The notes beneath the pieces are model-generated. The model was not told the origin of the DNA and ran no database searches. It saw nothing but the letters and a program-made list of their open reading frames with translations. 64,000 bases of DNA from Oreocharis arfaki (taxonomy: Eukaryota > Chordata > Aves > Passeriformes > Paramythiidae), in assembly GCA_013398015.1 (NCBI GenBank), contig VZRR01007611.1:262781-326780 (forward strand). Direction: 5' to 3'. Each line of letters begins with the position of its first letter. Within the stretch, counting starts at the first letter, position 1. The translations under genes were made by a program, and so were the position numbers. Below, in pieces: positions 62,696-64,000 of the stretch.

Positions 62696-64000
62696 ATGAC
62701 CACCCTAGAAAGAGACATATTTGAGCTCATGCCAAAGCTGCTAGACAAGCAAGGCAAACCTTTGCCTGCGCACTATTTAAAAGTTATACTCCGATGGACT
62801 GCTTCTAAACTGCAAGGGGTGACTCAGTCCACAATTTTGACAGCGGATCTGGGGGACCAAGTAGGAGCAGAACTTTGGAATGCTGTAGCTGAGGGTGATA
62901 AAGCTGCTGCAGAGATGATTCCCCCCTGGAAATTAATCTTTGAAACTTTAAAAGCTAAGGAAAAATCTCTTGCTAAAGATAAAAAAAAATGAAAAAATGA
63001 AAAAATGAAACAGAATCACAGAATGGTCAGGGTTGAATAGACAACAAGCCCCATTCTGCCCTTTGCCCCCCTCCGCAGAAGCGGAGCCTCAGAGCTCTTT
63101 ACAATCTGAAGAGACTGTGCCTCTTTCAGTAAAGGCTCCAGTCCCCCTTGCAACAAAAAGGGAGAGGGGCTCCTCACGATCTACAAAAGCATTTACTGCT
63201 GGCTATGGTCCAGCTGACAGCAGCAACATGAAGGAGAGGATCCTTTTGAACCCAAACCCATCGATCCTGAAAAAGAGCCAGATTTATCTCCCCCTGACCC
63301 TCACGATACCTGGGTCCACTTGAAACAACAAGCACTAAAGGAAGGGGATTTGGACTTTGCAGACAAAATTGTGGCACTGGTCTTATATACGGGAACAAGA
63401 AAGCGAACTGCCCATCGGGAACAGCTATCTTTCCCAGAGCTTAAGGAGCTTTGGTGGGAGGCCACAGAGCACAGTATCAGATCACCGTATTTTGTGAGCC
63501 TGCTAGATTGTGTTTGCTGCTCATATCATGACACCACATGATTTAAAAACACTGGCACAGCTGTTGCTGTCCCCCACTCAAAACGCTTTATGGGAAAACG
63601 AGTGGGAAAAAGGTCTAAAGGATCTGCTTCTATCTTATGTGGGTCATGTTAATCAGACCCTGGCGGGCCTCACGACTAGACAGCTTATGAGAACGGGACC
63701 ATATAATGATCCCGCCGTCCAAGCCTGAGAAATTCCCAGGGAAGCCCTTGAGGGAATCTGAGATGCAGCTCACCAAGCCTTCCTGAAGGTCTCTAATGTA
63801 AAAACGCCTCAGAAATCATTCACGACAACCGTCCAGGGACCTCAAGAATCTTATAAACAGTTTGTCAACCGCCTTAAGCAGGCACTCGAATGCCAAATTG
63901 ATAATGCAGATGCTCACGAAATTTTGGTTTTGAAGCTTGCTGTTGAGAATGCGAATATAGACTGCAAAAAACTCCTTAAGTCCCTGCCTAACTAAAATCC
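62696..64000 (+). pseudogene. ERV gag pseudogene (matrix to capsid, partial)
   Basis: Gag would encode the structural polyprotein. The first segment (ATG at 62696, 98 codons, stop at 62990-62992) is matrix-like. It begins Met-Thr-Thr, so it lacks the Gly-2 needed for N-myristoylation in many betaretroviral matrices. Coding-like sequence then continues in another frame (about 63050-63230, proline/serine-rich linker), returns to the first frame (about 63235-63510, start of capsid), and shifts again (about 63510 to the end). The last segment holds the capsid major homology region with Q-x3-E-x7-R spacing (Q at 63834, E at 63846, R at 63870). In-frame stops occur at 63726-63728, 63759-63761 and 63993-63995. 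No PPxY or P(S/T)AP late motif is seen in the coding-like frames. The copy is nonfunctional. Confidence 0.85.
62998..63053 (-). repeat. 56-bp insert-like segment in gag
   Basis: Identical to 55658-55713. It follows an A-rich stretch with repeated AAAAATG units just after the matrix frame stops, and precedes the point where coding-like sequence resumes in a different frame. Its middle part resembles a reversed CR1 3' end, which is foreign to a gag gene, so it is best read as material inserted into the provirus. The 5' limit of the insertion is blurred by the AAAAATG repetition. Confidence 0.85.

Larger units (their letters stand above)
62123..64000 (+). mobile_element. Endogenous retrovirus, 5' part, runs off window
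   Basis: A plus-strand provirus-like structure. The LTR ends in CA at 62477, followed by a two-base spacer, a TGG-initiated primer-binding site, an untranslated leader with a splice donor, and a gag region in which capsid features are recognisable. The window ends before nucleocapsid, protease, polymerase and any 3' LTR. The capsid major homology region and its flank suggest a class II (alpha/beta-like, ERVK-type) element. Gag is broken by frame changes and stops, so this copy is defective at least there. Confidence 0.85.

Noticed and set aside
1..64000. Looked for CRISPR arrays, operons, tRNA/rRNA genes and well-known microRNA seeds
   Set aside because: No regularly spaced repeats of CRISPR type, no prokaryotic gene arrangement, and no cloverleaf or familiar microRNA sequence was found by eye.

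Overview
This window is vertebrate nuclear DNA, most likely from a bird. It is moderately AT-rich and CpG-poor, has no compact gene arrangement, and carries several 5'-truncated copies of CR1-type LINEs, the dominant interspersed repeat of birds. I found no convincing cellular protein-coding exon, tRNA, rRNA, snRNA or recognisable microRNA. All reading frames outside the right edge look like chance open frames: none has a recognisable domain, and the longest (193 codons, 26948-27529, minus) is about what chance gives in 64 kb. The bulk of the window is best read as intergenic or deep intronic sequence; the sequence alone does not say which.

Layout: positions 1-11.7 kb are non-repetitive noncoding DNA with a small TATCA/AT microsatellite near 3.4 kb and a GC-richer patch at 4.1-5.1 kb. 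An old minus-strand CR1 (about 11.74-11.96 kb) abuts a degenerate minisatellite. A plus-strand CR1 3' end lies at about 18.09-18.49 kb, shortly after a TG microsatellite at 17.7 kb. Unusually symmetric sequence occurs at 27.40 kb (perfect 12-bp hairpin), 34.71-34.77 kb (cluster of palindromes followed by a 3-unit minisatellite) and 37.75 kb (12-bp arms, 1-bp spacer). Another minus-strand CR1 lies at 35.5 kb. A 60-bp tandem duplication sits at 40.72-40.84 kb. A larger minus-strand CR1 occupies 42.33-43.30 kb; 289 bp of it appears twice, one mismatch apart, on either side of a single N, which looks like an unresolved assembly join.

The right edge (about 62.1 kb onward) is the 5' part of an endogenous retrovirus on the plus strand: a 5' LTR with a TATA box and AATAAA signal, a primer-binding site, a leader with a good splice donor, and a gag region reaching the major homology region of capsid before the window ends. 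Gag is a pseudogene, broken by several frame changes and stops. It looks like a class II (alpha/beta-like, ERVK-type) element.

The most unusual observation is a 56-bp stretch inside the broken gag (62998-63053) that is identical to a stretch 7,340 bp upstream (55658-55713). It includes a CR1-like 3' end, sits where the matrix reading frame is lost, and suggests a short templated insertion, a shared short repeat, or an assembly error.
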